A stretch of DNA of 64,000 nt, from the NCBI RefSeq assembly GCF_001746205.1, contig NZ_MDCO01000012.1:677075-741074 (forward strand), read 5' to 3'. The notes beneath the pieces are model-generated. The model saw nothing but the letters and a program-made list of their open reading frames with translations. It made no database searches and was not told the DNA's origin. Of the stretch, positions 36,663-45,405 are shown piece by piece. Both the position numbers and the translations under genes were made by a program. The stretch is from Brachyspira hampsonii (GTDB lineage Bacteria; Spirochaetota; Brachyspiria; Brachyspirales; Brachyspiraceae). The stretch's first letter is position 1; the number at the start of each line of letters is the position of its first letter.

Positions 36663-36768
36663 ATTACTTAATCACCCAAACTTTAATAAACTCATCATTT
36701 TTATAAAATAAGGAGTTTTTTTATTTATAAAAAATAATTAAAACTCCTCATAATTATCAAAAATTAGA

Positions 36769-37080
36769 TTATTGTTCATCTTTTTTGATGGACTGTTTTA
36801 GTTCATCTAATTCTTTTCTCATAGCATCATATTCGTCTTTTTTCACATATCCCATTTTGTCAATAGCTTTTTTTACTCTTTCATCTATGAATTGTGAAAT
36901 ATCTTCTTTAGTTTCATTGGCTTTATTAACCATTTCTTTTACAAATTTTTCTCCTTCTTCAGCACTGACATTCTTATCTTTAATAAATTCACGTGCTGCT
37001 TCTTCCAATTTTTCTTTTCCTTTAAGCATCATACCAATGCTTGAATAAAATCCTGATTTGATATCATCTGATAATGACAT
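36769..37080 (-). CDS. Phasin-like coiled-coil protein (103 aa)
   Basis: A short helical protein: FYSSIGMMLKGKEKLEEAAREFIKDKNVSAEEGEKFVKEMVNKA, then SQFIDERVKKAIDKMGYVKKDEYDAMRKELDELKQSI. This matches the polyhydroxyalkanoate-granule protein (PhaF/PhaI, phasin) pattern, including the 'GYV.K.E.d.L...l..L' coiled-coil end. aggagg precedes the ATG. Small phasin-like proteins of this type often sit beside UbiB-like kinases, as here, in bacteria with no PHA synthesis. Role unknown. Confidence 0.75.
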   Translation of the reverse strand: MSLSDDIKSGFYSSIGMMLKGKEKLEEAAREFIKDKNVSAEEGEKFVKEMVNKANETKEDISQFIDERVKKAIDKMGYVKKDEYDAMRKELDELKQSIKKDEQ

Positions 37081-37209
37081 AATTAAATCCTCCTATCTTG
37101 TTATATGTTTATTAATTTTTTATCATTGAAAAATAAAAAGTCAATACAATAAAATATACTTTTACGGCATAAAAACTTCTTATATATTGTTTAATAAGAA
37201 TTTTTATTA

Positions 37210-37425
37210 TTATTTTTTATCTATAGCATCAAAATAGCATGCCATAAAATCTCCTTCTCCGTTTTCAAAGTCCTGAACCATATCAGAAACTTTTTTATTA
37301 AGTTCCTTTATCATGATATACGCTATTTCCTGTGCTTTGCTTTCAGTTATATCATTATTATTTTTCTGAATATTTTTAATAACTTTATTTATGTTAACTC
37401 TCTTATATACTCCATCGCTATCCAC
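37210..37425 (-). CDS. Hypothetical protein (71 aa), GTG start
   Basis: GTG 37425 with aaggag eight bases upstream is a convincing start, and the gene begins 12 bases after the stop of the TM2 protein. The product is soluble and helical (VNINKVIKNIQKNN, ESKAQEIAYIMIKELNKKVSDMVQDFENGEGDF). No family recognised. The tight coupling suggests a role with the TM2/XpaC-like protein. Confidence 0.6.
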   Translation of the reverse strand: MDSDGVYKRVNINKVIKNIQKNNNDITESKAQEIAYIMIKELNKKVSDMVQDFENGEGDFMACYFDAIDKK

Positions 37426-37437
37426 TTTATTATCTCC

Positions 37438-38193
37438 TTAAACATAACCGTCTTTTTTTAATTCTGCTTTAAGTACATCTATATCGCTTGTTATATCCAT
37501 AATATCATCTTTTTGTATATTTTCTAATACTTTATTTAAATATATTATTACTGATTCTATAGATTCTGTTATATCAGCTTTAATATTATTTAAATCTGAT
37601 GTATTTGATAATGATAAATCTATATATGAATTAATAAGTTTTAATGTTGTAGGTATATTGTACTGAAGCATTCTATCAAGCTCTTTTTTAGGTCTTTCAT
37701 TTTTCTTTAGACCGCATGATTTATCAATAATGCTTTTAAATAAGCTATTTAAATGTTTAACTTTAGATGAAAAATTATAGTCCTTTATAGAAATTGATGC
37801 TTCATTAATTAGTTTATAATATTCTAATGCCTTATTAATAATAATATTTTCTTCTGTATTTTCTTGATTATCATGATTTTCTTTTTCATCATCAACATAA
37901 GTATATTCAGCATCTATAGCATCATCAAATTTATTGCTGTAACTTTCATTATTATTTTCATAATCTATAGTTTCTATATATTTTTTATTGTATGTAATAT
38001 TAAAGTCTTCTTCACTCATAAATATAAATCTTACTAAATCTATAATGCAAAGCAAATATGGTATGCCTGTCCAACAGAATAGAACATACAATATCCCTCT
38101 TTTAGTCTGACCTAAATAAAATTTTTGTATTCCTATTCCTCCAAATATCAGAGAAATAGCAGAACATATTATAGCTTTAATTCTTTTTTTCAT
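37438..38193 (-). CDS. TM2-domain membrane protein with XpaC-like C-terminus
   Basis: The N-terminal 60 residues are a TM2 domain: two membrane helices around the signature GGIGIQKFYLGQTKRGILYVLFCWTGIPYLLCIIDLVRF. A low-complexity acidic linker follows (about 70-115). The C-terminal half (about 120-250) has the helical layout of XpaC (5-bromo-4-chloroindolyl phosphate hydrolysis protein): YYKLINEASISIKD...FKSIIDK, an MLQYNIPTTLKLINSYIDL segment and a final helix. XpaC usually pairs with TelA, absent here. The XpaC assignment is by pattern and moderate. Confidence 0.7.
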   Translation of the reverse strand: MKKRIKAIICSAISLIFGGIGIQKFYLGQTKRGILYVLFCWTGIPYLLCIIDLVRFIFMSEEDFNITYNKKYIETIDYENNNESYSNKFDDAIDAEYTYVDDEKENHDNQENTEENIIINKALEYYKLINEASISIKDYNFSSKVKHLNSLFKSIIDKSCGLKKNERPKKELDRMLQYNIPTTLKLINSYIDLSLSNTSDLNNIKADITESIESVIIYLNKVLENIQKDDIMDITSDIDVLKAELKKDGYV

Positions 38194-38316
38194 TTATAAT
38201 AACCAAATAATATTTACTGTTATATAATATCAAAGTATTTATTTTTAACAAGCAATTTTTTTATTCAGTATTTATTTTAAATGCTGATAATATATTATTT
38301 ATAAAGCGAATAAAAT

Positions 38317-39057
38317 ATGAAAAAAAAGTTAGAGTTACAAACTACCACTTTATGGGATTATCCTTCTCAGCAGTATTTAAAAAGTGAAGAAGAAAAACAT
38401 AAACATTATATAGGAGCAACACCTTCATATATAATTTGGAATCTTCTAAACAGATATACTAAAGAAAAAGATTTAGTTGTTGATCCTATGGCAGGAAGCG
38501 GTACTACTGTTGATGTAGCAAGAGAACTAGGAAGGAGAGCTTTAGGATATGATATAAATCCGAAAGCATTGCAGAGGAAAGATATTTTTAAAGCTGATGC
38601 CAGAAAAATACCAATAGAAGATGAAAAGGCAGATTTTGTATTTATAGATCCGCCTTACAGTACACATATAAATTATTCTGATGAAAAGAACTGTATTGGG
38701 AAATTAACTGCAAGAGAAAATGAATATTATGAAGCTATGGAAAAAGTGATAAATGAAATATTTAGAATAATGAAAAAAGATAGGTATATGGCTTTATATG
38801 TATCTGATTCCTATGAAAAGGGATTTCCTTTTATGCCTATTGGTTTTAAACTTTTTGAAATTATGAATAAATATTTTATGCCTATAGATATTATATCGGT
38901 TGTTCGTCATAATAAGACACTTAATAAAGGTAATTATCATATAGCGGCGGCAGAAAATAATTTTTATTTGAGAGGATTTAATTATCTATTTATAATGTAT
39001 AAAAAAGGAAATAAAACTATAGATATGAATGGTAAGGTTCATCTTAGAAATTTATAA
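38317..39057 (+). CDS. Solitary site-specific DNA methyltransferase (N6-A/N4-C type)
   Basis: The AdoMet-binding motif I is VDPMAGSGTTVD (about residue 55) and the catalytic motif IV is FIDPPYS (about residue 111), in the order I then IV. The N-terminus LWDYPSQQYL...GATPSYIIWNLLNRYT is shared by a group of 'DNA methyltransferase' proteins with that same start. 246 residues is small: little room for a target-recognition domain. No restriction endonuclease is adjacent, so it is an orphan, possibly regulatory or a phage-derived defence mimic. Confidence 0.85.
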   Translation: MKKKLELQTTTLWDYPSQQYLKSEEEKHKHYIGATPSYIIWNLLNRYTKEKDLVVDPMAGSGTTVDVARELGRRALGYDINPKALQRKDIFKADARKIPIEDEKADFVFIDPPYSTHINYSDEKNCIGKLTARENEYYEAMEKVINEIFRIMKKDRYMALYVSDSYEKGFPFMPIGFKLFEIMNKYFMPIDIISVVRHNKTLNKGNYHIAAAENNFYLRGFNYLFIMYKKGNKTIDMNGKVHLRNL

Positions 39058-39086
39058 TATTATTTTATATTTTTATCAAATAACAA

Positions 39087-39122
39087 TAAAAAAGCAGAGA
39101 CTATCAAATCTCTGCTTTTTTA
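39087..39122. terminator. Bidirectional intrinsic terminator
   Basis: aaaaaagcagaga and tctctgctttttt around ctatcaaa. It lies between the convergent methyltransferase and acidic-repeat/TPR genes, with T-runs on both strands. Confidence 0.9.
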
Positions 39123-39127
39123 TTGTT

Positions 39128-42100
39128 TTATCTGACATAATACATATCTTTTGGTATATAATCATCTATAACAGCTGTCTGCTTCAAATTTCTTTTTCCT
39201 TGTACCGCCATTATATTATAAGCAGCTGCCCCTATATTTTGATTATCAACAAGTATGGTTCTTTTTTCTATTCTTTCTAAATCTATATTTGAAGTTCTTA
39301 TCTGATCAAAATATTCGCTTGCTAATACAAAATATTTAAATGCTTCCTGTTCATTAACAATAGTATTTGTAATATTAGCGTTGTAAGCATAAGAAACACC
39401 TATATTATTGTAAAGGCTTGCTAAATAACTCACAAGTATAAAATCTCCTTCTGTACGCATTTCCAATCTGCCTAATCTGTCTCTCTTAGATAATACCTGA
39501 CTTAAAGCATTTCTGTAGAATCCATTGGCTAAATTAGCTTTATCCAAATGTAAAAGCGAATTTCCTAAAGCATAAGAAACAACACTGTTGCTAGGATTTT
39601 TTTGGAATAATGCATTGAATCCTTCAAATGCTCTGTCATATTCTTCATCTGAATAATATATCCAAGACAAATTATATAAAAGTTTATCGCTTCTAAGATT
39701 AGGTGCTAAATTATCATAAGCTGTTTGATAATGCTGTTTTGCCTTTTCATAATCTTTTTCTCTATAGAAATAAACATTAGCCAAATTATAATTAGCATCA
39801 GGGTATATTGAATTAATAGCTAAAGCCTCATTAAAGTTTTTAACTGCATTTCCATATTCACCTAAATTATAATATATTTGACCTAACATATTATATACAT
39901 ATTCTTTTCCTCTATAGAAAGGATTAGATTCATATAAAGGAAGTGCTGCTGTATTAAGTATTTCCATAGCTCTGTCATAATGCTTTAATCTTGTTTCATA
40001 ATCAGCATAACCTACTATAGATTCCAAATTATTAGGATATGCAGCTAATAGATTTTCAAACAGTATTCTTGAGCCGTAAAAATCATCTTTATCAAGTAAG
40101 TATTTGGCTAATTTAGGATAAACTTCATCATCAATATAATCTTTTTTCAATAAGTTTATATGATTTTGAAGTGCTTTTACCTGCTCATAATTATCCTGAT
40201 AAATTTTTATAAGCATAGCTCTTTTTCTAGGAATTACACCATCTCCAAAGAAATTAACCATATCTCTATAATTATTATAAGCTATATCATAATAGTCAGG
40301 CTCTAGTAAATTTTTGGCTCTGCTTATCATGAGAAGACCGCGTTCATCATATATAGTTTCTTTTTCTTTTTTCTTTTCAGTATAAACTAACATATTATTA
40401 TACAATTCTTCGCCTAATGTATAGTCTTCTAATGATAATTCTTTTTCTCCTTTCTTTCTATAATAGTATCCGAAAGTTATTCTAGTTTCAAAATCTCTAG
40501 GCTTAATATCTAAAGCAGCCTGTATTTTTTTAAGAGCATCATTGAAAGTTTCTCTGTCAATATAAGCCCTTGCATATTTATTATACCATTTTATCTGTTT
40601 TGGTTTTAATCTTTCACCTTCGGCAAAGTTTCTCTCAGCATCATCATAAGCTCCCTTTGATATGCTTAATAAACCTTGATTATAGTATTTATTTGCCATT
40701 ACAGGTTTATAAATAAATTGGAAAGATAAAATCACTAAAGCTACAAATAATATTAAAAATACAGCCGCAACTCTTATTATTTTAGCATAATCTTTTAATG
40801 AATTAGGTATAGGTATAAGTTCTAATACATTTTTATTGCCTTCTTCTTTAAGGCTTAAACCTAATTCTTTATTTAATAATTCTGTAATGTTTTCATTAGA
40901 CTCTCCTCTTTCTAAGGCATTAAGCAAAGATTCCATAGAGATTCTGTCTAATTTCTCATTAAGTATGGCATCTAAAACATGATATTGTGTGATAGAAGGA
41001 AGATGTTTTATAGCATTGATAACTTTATCAGTATCTACATCTTTATCCACATCCTCATATTTAGAAGCCGGCAGATTATTAGCTGTATCAGGAGATGGAA
41101 GAGTAGTACCTCCTGTAATTATATTATTAGAAATGCTTTTATTTTCTTCTTTTACATCATCATCGTCTAGATCTATGTTATCGTCCAGATCCAGATCATC
41201 TTTAACTTCATCTTTAGGTGATTGTCCGTATTCTTCTATAGCATCATCTAAAGATAAATCATCTAAATCTATATCGTCATGAGTCTCTTCTTCAGCTTTT
41301 TCATCTTTAATGTCTTCTTTAACTTCGTCTTTAGGTTCTTCTTCATCTTGAGTGAGGCTGTCTAAAGATAAGTCGTCTAAATCTGTATCGTCTTGAGGCA
41401 CTTCTTCAGCTTTTTCATCTTTAGTGTCTTCTTTAACCTCATCTTTAGGCTCTTCATCACCATTATCTTGAGTGAGACTATCCAAAGATAAATCATCTAA
41501 ATCTGTATCGTCTTGAGGCACTTCTTCAGCTTTTTCATCTTTAGTATCTTCTTTAACCTCATCTTTAGGCTCTTCATCACCATTATCTTGAGTGAGGCTG
41601 TCTAAAGATAAGTCGTCTAAATCTGTATCGTCTTGAGGCACTTCTTCAGCTTTTTCATCTTTAGTGTCTTCTTTAACCTCATCTTTAGGCTCTTCATCAC
41701 CATTATCTTGAGTGAGGCTGTCTAAAGATAAGTCATCTAAATCAGTATTATCATGAGGCTCTTCTTCAACTTTTTCATCTTTAATGTCTTCTTTAACCTC
41801 ATCTTTAGGTTCTTCTTCATCTTGAGTGAGGCTGTCTAAAGATAAATCATCTAAATCTGTATCATCATGAGGCTCTTCTTCAGTTTTTTCATCTTTAGCA
41901 TCTTCTTTAACCTCATCTTTAGGTTCTTCTTCATCTTGAGTGAGGCTGTCTAAAGATAAATCATCTAAATCTGTATCGTCTTGGGGTTCTTCTTTTTTAG
42001 ATTCTTCATCCAATTTGTCATCAGATAAAATATCATCTAAATTTGAATCTTCATTTTCTAGTATATCATCTAAGCTATTTTGAATATTATCAATGTCTAA

Positions 42101-42622
42101 ATTGCTTATATTAGATTTTTGATTATTATCAGATTCCTCATTAGGCAAATCTGCATTGTCTTCATCTATACTAGGTAAACTATCAGGTAAAGGTAAATCA
42201 TCTAATACAGGTAATTTTTCTGAATGAATATTGCTTTTTTCTGAATCATCATTGTTAATATCCATTGCTATTTTATCTTCCAATTCTTTATCTTCAGGAA
42301 GATCTAAACCATCAATATCAGCAGTTACTTTATCATCTAAATCTTCAGGTAATCCTAAATCATCTATATCATCAGATACTTTATCATCTCCTAAATCTTC
42401 AGGTAATCCCAAATCATCTATATCGGCAGATACTTTATCATTGTCTAAGTTTTCAGTAAGATCTAAATTATCTATATCAGCAGATACTTTATCATTGTCT
42501 AAGTTTTCAGTAAGATCTAAATCATCTATATCGGCAGATACTTTATCATTGTCTAAGTCTTCAGGAAGATCTAAATCATCTATATCGGCAGATACTTTAT
42601 CATTATCTTCAGGAAGATCCAA
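39128..42622 (-). CDS. Acidic-repeat, single-TM, TPR protein, 5' end lost
   Basis: The open frame begins at 42664, right after the stop of the phage gene upstream, already inside a repeat. The only early start candidate, TTG 42622, has no ribosome site, so the true N-terminus is missing. The product is: about 100 residues of (D)NDKVSADIDDLDLPEDL repeats, a linker, about 240 residues of 38-40-residue acidic repeats, a cytoplasmic helical domain, one membrane helix (VAAVFLILFVALVILSFQF, about residue 640) and about 500 residues of TPR repeats (for example YYNLGEYGNAVKNFNEALAINSIYPDANYNLANVYF). The TPR part is probably periplasmic and the acidic part cytoplasmic. Function unknown. Confidence 0.75.
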   Translation of the reverse strand: MDLPEDNDKVSADIDDLDLPEDLDNDKVSADIDDLDLTENLDNDKVSADIDNLDLTENLDNDKVSADIDDLGLPEDLGDDKVSDDIDDLGLPEDLDDKVTADIDGLDLPEDKELEDKIAMDINNDDSEKSNIHSEKLPVLDDLPLPDSLPSIDEDNADLPNEESDNNQKSNISNLDIDNIQNSLDDILENEDSNLDDILSDDKLDEESKKEEPQDDTDLDDLSLDSLTQDEEEPKDEVKEDAKDEKTEEEPHDDTDLDDLSLDSLTQDEEEPKDEVKEDIKDEKVEEEPHDNTDLDDLSLDSLTQDNGDEEPKDEVKEDTKDEKAEEVPQDDTDLDDLSLDSLTQDNGDEEPKDEVKEDTKDEKAEEVPQDDTDLDDLSLDSLTQDNGDEEPKDEVKEDTKDEKAEEVPQDDTDLDDLSLDSLTQDEEEPKDEVKEDIKDEKAEEETHDDIDLDDLSLDDAIEEYGQSPKDEVKDDLDLDDNIDLDDDDVKEENKSISNNIITGGTTLPSPDTANNLPASKYEDVDKDVDTDKVINAIKHLPSITQYHVLDAILNEKLDRISMESLLNALERGESNENITELLNKELGLSLKEEGNKNVLELIPIPNSLKDYAKIIRVAAVFLILFVALVILSFQFIYKPVMANKYYNQGLLSISKGAYDDAERNFAEGERLKPKQIKWYNKYARAYIDRETFNDALKKIQAALDIKPRDFETRITFGYYYRKKGEKELSLEDYTLGEELYNNMLVYTEKKKEKETIYDERGLLMISRAKNLLEPDYYDIAYNNYRDMVNFFGDGVIPRKRAMLIKIYQDNYEQVKALQNHINLLKKDYIDDEVYPKLAKYLLDKDDFYGSRILFENLLAAYPNNLESIVGYADYETRLKHYDRAMEILNTAALPLYESNPFYRGKEYVYNMLGQIYYNLGEYGNAVKNFNEALAINSIYPDANYNLANVYFYREKDYEKAKQHYQTAYDNLAPNLRSDKLLYNLSWIYYSDEEYDRAFEGFNALFQKNPSNSVVSYALGNSLLHLDKANLANGFYRNALSQVLSKRDRLGRLEMRTEGDFILVSYLASLYNNIGVSYAYNANITNTIVNEQEAFKYFVLASEYFDQIRTSNIDLERIEKRTILVDNQNIGAAAYNIMAVQGKRNLKQTAVIDDYIPKDMYYVR
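41280..41995 (-). repeat. Coding tandem repeat, 114/120-bp units
   Basis: Six near-identical units encode (D/N)DTDLDDLSLDSLTQD followed by EEPKDEVKED.KDEK.EE; a seventh is degenerate. Units are 114 or 120 bp, the longer ones having an extra NGDE segment, so copy-number change keeps the frame. Several adjacent units (about 41400-41740) are almost identical at the DNA level, which points to recent expansion or homogenisation. Confidence 0.9.
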
Positions 42623-42664
42623 ATTATCTATATCAGCAGATACTTTATCATTATCTTCAGGAAA
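42290..42664 (-). repeat. Coding tandem repeat, ~54-60-bp units
   Basis: Units encode DNDKVSADIDDLDLPEDL or close variants (NDKVSADIDDLDLTENL, DDKVSDDIDDLGLPEDL). About seven units; the last is cut off at 42664 where phage-like sequence begins. Confidence 0.85.
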
Positions 42665-43105
42665 TTATATGATAATATCAAAATAATCTATTTCATAATA
42701 TCCGTTTTTTGTTATTACTAATGGAATATACTTGCTTATTCCTTCATTGTTGATCAAATAAAAACCTCCTAGCTCTTCATTATAATAGCAGTCTAAACTG
42801 CTTACTATTTGTGCATCTAAGTTTTGTCCATTATTAATTAATTTTAATAATATATATTTATTACTGTCATTATTTGTATTGTCTTTTAATATAATATGCT
42901 TTTTAGCTTCATATATTGAACAGCAAAACATACATACAGAACCTTTTCTTATAAATGGTATATTGTTTTTATTAGAGAAATCTATTTTTATACCCTCGAA
43001 TGCAGTATGCAGAAATCTAGTATATTTTAATAATTCATTCTGTCTTTTATACGCATCTTCAATAGTAAGAGGTATGCATGAAGGCTCATAAACAAGTTCA
43101 AACAT
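42665..43105 (-). CDS. Phage-like protein (146 aa)
   Basis: Begins MFELVYEPSCIPLTIEDAYKRQNELL, overlapping the stop of the 298-residue tail-like protein by one base. It has a central FIRKGSVCMFCCSIYEAKKHIILK strand region. Not recognised, but position after two tail-like genes suggests a tail-associated protein. Its stop codon is followed immediately, in the same frame, by the acidic repeat array of the next gene, so its last residues may have been altered by the junction. Confidence 0.6.
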   Translation of the reverse strand: MFELVYEPSCIPLTIEDAYKRQNELLKYTRFLHTAFEGIKIDFSNKNNIPFIRKGSVCMFCCSIYEAKKHIILKDNTNNDSNKYILLKLINNGQNLDAQIVSSLDCYYNEELGGFYLINNEGISKYIPLVITKNGYYEIDYFDIII

Positions 43106-44001
43106 TATTTAACCTCTCTAAATGTAAGCTCTGTAGAATACTGATATAAATCATTCTTTCCTTTCTTAAAAGCTATTTCTTCATTAGTACATACATAAAG
43201 CCCAGATTTCATATAATATTTAACTTTAGATGATGTATTATCTTTTATAATAGTTGTATAGTTAACTGTATTTTGATTTTCTATTGTTTTTGTAATAGGG
43301 TTTGTTTTACTTGCATATTTAGATAATCCGTATTTACTTATATTATATTTTGCTGTTTCTATCTCTGATTCTAAAATCTCATCAGGGCTTATAGTTTCTT
43401 CTATCCATACTTGAAGTACAAAAGGCTCAAAATTACTAATATCAAAAAAGTTAATGATTTTTTCTCTGTCATCATTAGTTAGATACGGAAAAGATACTTT
43501 CCAAGTATCATAGCTTTTAGCAGGAAGTTTTCTATAAAAATAATGACCTGTTAAAGAAAAATATTGATTATGAGTATAATTTATAGTATGCGTTTTACTT
43601 TTATCATGAGGAGGAAAATCTACTCCTTCACCTATTATTAAATATCCGCATTCAAGTATATTGCTATCTTCATCTTTTATAAAAGTTATTTTGACTTTTA
43701 TAAACTCTACAGCAGCTATATTATGAATAGCTTGTTTATTTATTATACTAATATTATATGTAAGCAAATCATTATTAATATTTATTATTTCTAATTTTAT
43801 TTTTTGAGCATTTGTATTAAATACTGCTATTTCATTTATAATGCCGTTTCCTGATAGTGTTAAACTTCCTTCGCTTTCACTTGCAAACTTTCCAACTTCA
43901 AGAGTTTGATAATTAAACATATTAGAAATAGGGAAAAAATCATCTTCACTAGAGAAAGTATATTCAAAATTATTAAAAATATTATTCCATAATAGCCTCA
44001 T
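43105..44001 (-). CDS. Probable phage tail protein (298 aa)
   Basis: Strand-rich 298-residue protein starting MRLLWNNIFNNFEYTFSSEDDFFPISNMFNYQ. The opening, a description of a 'N..D...T.SSE...FPISN' type, occurs in phage distal-tail or baseplate-like proteins annotated as hypothetical. It overlaps the tape-measure gene by four bases (ATGA) and the next gene by one base, the packing typical of phage late operons. Assignment rests mainly on position. Confidence 0.55.
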   Translation of the reverse strand: MRLLWNNIFNNFEYTFSSEDDFFPISNMFNYQTLEVGKFASESEGSLTLSGNGIINEIAVFNTNAQKIKLEIININNDLLTYNISIINKQAIHNIAAVEFIKVKITFIKDEDSNILECGYLIIGEGVDFPPHDKSKTHTINYTHNQYFSLTGHYFYRKLPAKSYDTWKVSFPYLTNDDREKIINFFDISNFEPFVLQVWIEETISPDEILESEIETAKYNISKYGLSKYASKTNPITKTIENQNTVNYTTIIKDNTSSKVKYYMKSGLYVCTNEEIAFKKGKNDLYQYSTELTFREVK

Positions 44002-44672
44002 AATATTCCCCTTTGTGATACTACCTTAACGCCTCGTTTGCTTAAATTAAGCATAGTACTTGCTACTATCTTTCCATCAAGCATTAAATAAACAGGCTGA
44101 TTGAATACAGTTTCTGATGTTTTTGTATCAACAGAATAACTGCCATCTTCACCTTTGCTTGCTTCAAAAATCTGACTTCCTATTTTTGAAAGTATTCTAT
44201 CTTCAAGAGGTATAACCGCTTCATCGCTTGCTCCCTCTCCAATTACAGCATTAATTCCTCCATTTCTTCTTTCGACAAGTCCGCCCCTCGCTAAGTATTT
44301 AGGCTCTTGCGGTTTAGCTTGGTTCATTGTTACCAAATTAATAGCACCGCTTCCTACAATTCCAAGTAAAGTAGCATAAGCAAGTAAATTAGCAGGGAAA
44401 GGGACTGCCATTGCTGAGGCTATAGCGTTTATTGCTGCCTGGGCTAAAGAAGCTGTTGCCTGAGCCAAAGACATTTTCCAACTTTCCATTTGAGAATTAT
44501 ATTCAAGCCTCATCTTTTCATTATTGTAGTTTTTTTCTACTTCCATTTGTTTGGCTTTAGCTTCTTCTTCTATTTGTATTTTAGCTAGTTCTTTTTGTTT
44601 CTCTTCAAGTTCAGCTTTTATTCTCTCCTGTTCATAAAGACTCAATATTTTCTTTATTTTTTTTCTCTTCAT
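43998..44672 (-). CDS. Phage tail tape-measure protein, C-terminal part
   Basis: The N-terminus is a charged coiled coil (YEQERIKAELEEKQKELAKIQ), followed by Ala-rich hydrophobic helices (QATASLAQAAINAIASAMAVPFPANLLAYATLLGIVG). The tape-measure hallmark comes next: YLARGGLVERRNGGINAVIGEGASDEAVIPL (about residues 125-155). Only 224 residues, where complete tape measures have several hundred or more, so this is the distal end. The coiled coil appears to continue upstream in another frame (44632-44745). Confidence 0.75.
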   Translation of the reverse strand: MKRKKIKKILSLYEQERIKAELEEKQKELAKIQIEEEAKAKQMEVEKNYNNEKMRLEYNSQMESWKMSLAQATASLAQAAINAIASAMAVPFPANLLAYATLLGIVGSGAINLVTMNQAKPQEPKYLARGGLVERRNGGINAVIGEGASDEAVIPLEDRILSKIGSQIFEASKGEDGSYSVDTKTSETVFNQPVYLMLDGKIVASTMLNLSKRGVKVVSQRGIL

Positions 44673-44745
44673 TTTTTAGTTTTATATATTTTTCTATTAA
44701 TGAAGTTTCTTTTTTTGTAAGTTCTTTTATATCATTTTTTGACAT
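44632..44745 (-). CDS. Short coiled-coil frame upstream of, and overlapping, the tape-measure part
   Basis: ATG 44745 has aaggat upstream and encodes 37 residues (MSKNDIKELTKKE...KNKENIESL) ending in TGA at 44632. It overlaps the start of the tape-measure part by 41 bases in another frame. The peptide is a Lys/Glu coiled coil that would join smoothly to YEQERIKAELEE of the downstream frame. This suggests a frameshift (mutational or programmed) rather than two genes. Confidence 0.45.
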   Translation of the reverse strand: MSKNDIKELTKKETSLIEKYIKLKNEEKKNKENIESL

Positions 44746-44801
44746 AATTTATCCTTATATCTTTATTTATACTTATAATAAAAAATATAAGGATAATTCA
44801 T

Positions 44802-45194
44802 TTAAACAACGTAAGGAATAACCTCAACAAGTGAGGTTTTTAATTCTCTCTTTATTGCCTCTAATTTTTGAGATATGCTGCTTTGAGTTACATTTAATTT
44901 TTCGCCTATTTCTTTTTGTGTATAGCCTTGTGAATATAATTGCAATAGCTCTATTTGATCTTTTGTTAATATTGCTATTATTATGCGTTTTACATCTCTA
45001 TTTTCAATATCAGAAAGTCCGTGAGTATATATAATATTGTACATGTTATCTACATATAAATTATAGTCTTTAACTGTATTCTCAGAATAAGATTTATTTG
45101 TGCCTATACTATTATTTAAAGTTTTTTCCATAGCCTGACATAATTGTCTGCATGAACTTCTTTTATCACAAATATTGCATGTTAAATCCTTCAT
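44802..45194 (-). CDS. Phage-type HTH regulator (sigma region 4-like)
   Basis: The N-terminus has a Cys cluster CNICDKRSSCRQLC, a likely metal site. The C-terminus is a sigma70 region 4/LuxR-type HTH: LTKDQIELLQLYSQGYTQKEIGEKLNVTQSSISQKLEAIKREL. 130 residues. aggagg precedes ATG. Such small regulators with a region-4-like HTH are common in phage packaging/late modules. One base after the stop of the 63-residue gene. Confidence 0.75.
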   Translation of the reverse strand: MKDLTCNICDKRSSCRQLCQAMEKTLNNSIGTNKSYSENTVKDYNLYVDNMYNIIYTHGLSDIENRDVKRIIIAILTKDQIELLQLYSQGYTQKEIGEKLNVTQSSISQKLEAIKRELKTSLVEVIPYVV

Positions 45195-45195
45195 C

Positions 45196-45387
45196 TTAAT
45201 CCTCCATATTATTAATATAATTAGCTATGACATAAGTATCATTTACAGAGAATGGTTTTTTTATATTAAGTTTTTTTGCTGCCATTTCTATATCTAATTT
45301 TAAGTCTATGCTGGAATACGAATCTTTCCTGTAAGCTATATCCTCAGTTGGCATTTCTCCAATATTTTTAACACCCAATGCTGTCAT
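45196..45387 (-). CDS. Phage-like small protein (63 aa)
   Basis: ATG 45387 with aaggag upstream encodes MTALGVKNIGEMPTEDIA, a basic/acidic helical protein with no recognised motif. It is tightly coupled to the HTH regulator that follows one base later, and preceded at 18 bases by the end of a truncated phage gene. Confidence 0.55.
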   Translation of the reverse strand: MTALGVKNIGEMPTEDIAYRKDSYSSIDLKLDIEMAAKKLNIKKPFSVNDTYVIANYINNMED

Positions 45388-45405
45388 TATATAAACTCCT
45401 TATTA

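Noticed and set aside
36769-37425. Small genes as a toxin-antitoxin pair
   Set aside because: One is phasin-like, they are separated by 129 bases and neither has toxin or DNA-binding features.
38317-39057. Restriction-modification system
   Set aside because: Only a methyltransferase is present; the neighbouring genes on both sides are membrane or TPR proteins.
41280-41995. Regular repeats resembling a CRISPR array
   Set aside because: Units are contiguous, 114-120 bp, in frame within a coding sequence and have no unique spacers; no cas genes are near.
42231-42686. Plus-strand frame of Ser-rich repeats
   Set aside because: Antisense shadow of the acidic repeat array, with the same periodicity.
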